From Conus ventricosus (taxonomy: Eukaryota; Mollusca; Gastropoda; Neogastropoda; Conidae), in assembly GCA_018398815.1 (NCBI GenBank), contig CM031595.1, positions 45,895,427 to 45,959,426 on the forward strand: a DNA stretch of 64,000 nucleotides, given 5' to 3'. Positions 63,069 through 64,000 of this stretch are shown piece by piece (position 1 is the stretch's first letter; the number at the start of each line of letters is the position of its first letter). A program made the translations under genes and the position numbers. The notes beneath the pieces are model-generated. The model was not told the DNA's origin and did no database searches. It was given only the letters and a program-made list of their open reading frames with translations.

Positions 63069-63180
63069 CATCATCATCAACAACAACAACAACAAGGAGA
63101 CGAAGAACAACAACGACATCATGATGATTATAATGATAATAATGATATTATCATCATAACATCAATGATAATAATAGTAA
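63069..63180. repeat. (CAA)n and (ATC/ATA)n triplet-rich region
   Basis: CAACAACAA units lead into degenerate ATG/ATA/ATC triplets. Confidence 0.85.
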
Positions 63181-64000
63181 GTGGTACAACATCGTGAGAC
63201 TGAACTACAGACGCAGATTGATCGAGCATCTTTGTACGGGTAGCTTTTGAGTGTATTGTTGTTGTCTTCAGTTTAACATCTTCCTACTAAAAGTGATATA
63301 AGACGGTTTTAGAATGAGTCTTTGTTTACAGGTACTAGTGAGATAGGGTGTTTGGGAGAAAGAATCTTAACTTTTTTTTTCTCAAGAAGTAAGGCTTCCT
63401 GTACAATCGCTTGTGTAGGTGTGTGGCATATCCGGTATGATTCTAGTTTGTTGTTTGTGTTCATTGTCATTGCCGTTGTCTCAACAGCGTTAACGCTCAA
63501 CAATGAAATAGAAACGAAGACCTTTGTGAACTTCGTACAGAGAGAAATGCACTGAAATGTCAGAATGCAGTTTCGATTATGTTGGTTTACTGCGAGATAC
63601 ATCAATTGAAGTGTGGAAATATTGTGATACAAAGCGTGGCACAAGGCAGTAATCTGTGTTCATATAATCACCCATACTAAACAATCTTTATCGTCAACCC
63701 CCGTCCTCTGTTCTTTCCTGCATATGACTCTTTTCCCCCTTTCGCCTTTCCCACGTTTTGCGGGGTGGTTGATCAGGGCGTGGTGTCGCTGCAGTGCACT
63801 GTCCGCAAGTTTGGCAGGACGGGTGGGCACGAGAGCTTGATGGGCTGCACCCGAGGGCTCGTTACGCTGCATAATGTGCGATTCGTGCTGTCATGTTGCC
63901 TGTGTTGGGTGCAGAGTCACCATCTTTGTCTCTGTTGTGGGATGTAGACAGAGGGAAGGAAATCCTAGACAGTGTCCCGAAGCACATCATTAGTTGACAA
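63181..64000. other. Intergenic sequence to window end, no gene recognised
   Basis: Unique DNA. A GC-richer segment at 63760-63950 has short frames on both strands but no recognised domain. Confidence 0.45.

Overview
This window reads as nuclear DNA of a lophotrochozoan animal, most likely a gastropod mollusc. The evidence is one animal-type bHLH gene, many decayed non-LTR retrotransposons, tRNA-derived SINE heads, and a very high load of long dinucleotide microsatellites and poly-G/poly-C tracts. I see no bacterial operon structure, no CRISPR array and no intact rRNA or tRNA gene. The species assignment is an inference from repeat style and protein similarity; nothing in the sequence fixes it.

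The only protein-coding gene I can support is at 12705-13743 (+). It is an ATOH8/net-type bHLH transcription factor with a complete bHLH and the family's conserved C-terminal tail. As printed, its proline/serine-rich N-terminal part and its bHLH part lie in different frames. A GC-rich, E-box-containing 5' region lies upstream and long T-rich, ORF-free DNA lies downstream. The surrounding 0-25 kb is otherwise simple repeats, a low-quality-looking patch (about 4.3-7.6 kb, including a 1.1 kb G/T-only tract) and an internally deleted LINE (7.79-8.75 kb).

From 25 to 38.4 kb lies a graveyard of mobile or multicopy sequence. It holds a LINE cut off at its reverse-transcriptase FADD motif (25.26-26.19 kb, +), a second LINE whose FADD motif is broken by one extra T (26.4-28.6 kb, -), and two blocks of one 75-81 bp minisatellite family. 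A tRNA-derived SINE follows, then a frameshifted copy of an uncharacterised multicopy animal protein (31.4-34.2 kb, -) that appears to combine a FEN1/PIN-like nuclease core with a C-terminal tesmin/TSO1-type CXC domain. A third LINE 3' end (37.7-38.4 kb, +) carries an AATAAA and a (CCAAAT)n tail.

From 38 to 64 kb no gene is recognisable, but there is strong repeat architecture. It includes an 86-bp-arm fold-back at 44.2-44.4 kb, a 511-bp offset duplication nested between short outer copies at 46.1-47.1 kb and an AT-rich cluster of small hairpins at 49.2-49.55 kb. It also includes a roughly 147-bp satellite (50.4-52.7 kb) with higher-order organisation and a near-perfect MYB-motif palindrome in most units, and a 16-copy 66-bp minisatellite (54.98-56.03 kb). 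The most unusual objects are the higher-order satellite and the nuclease-CXC protein family.
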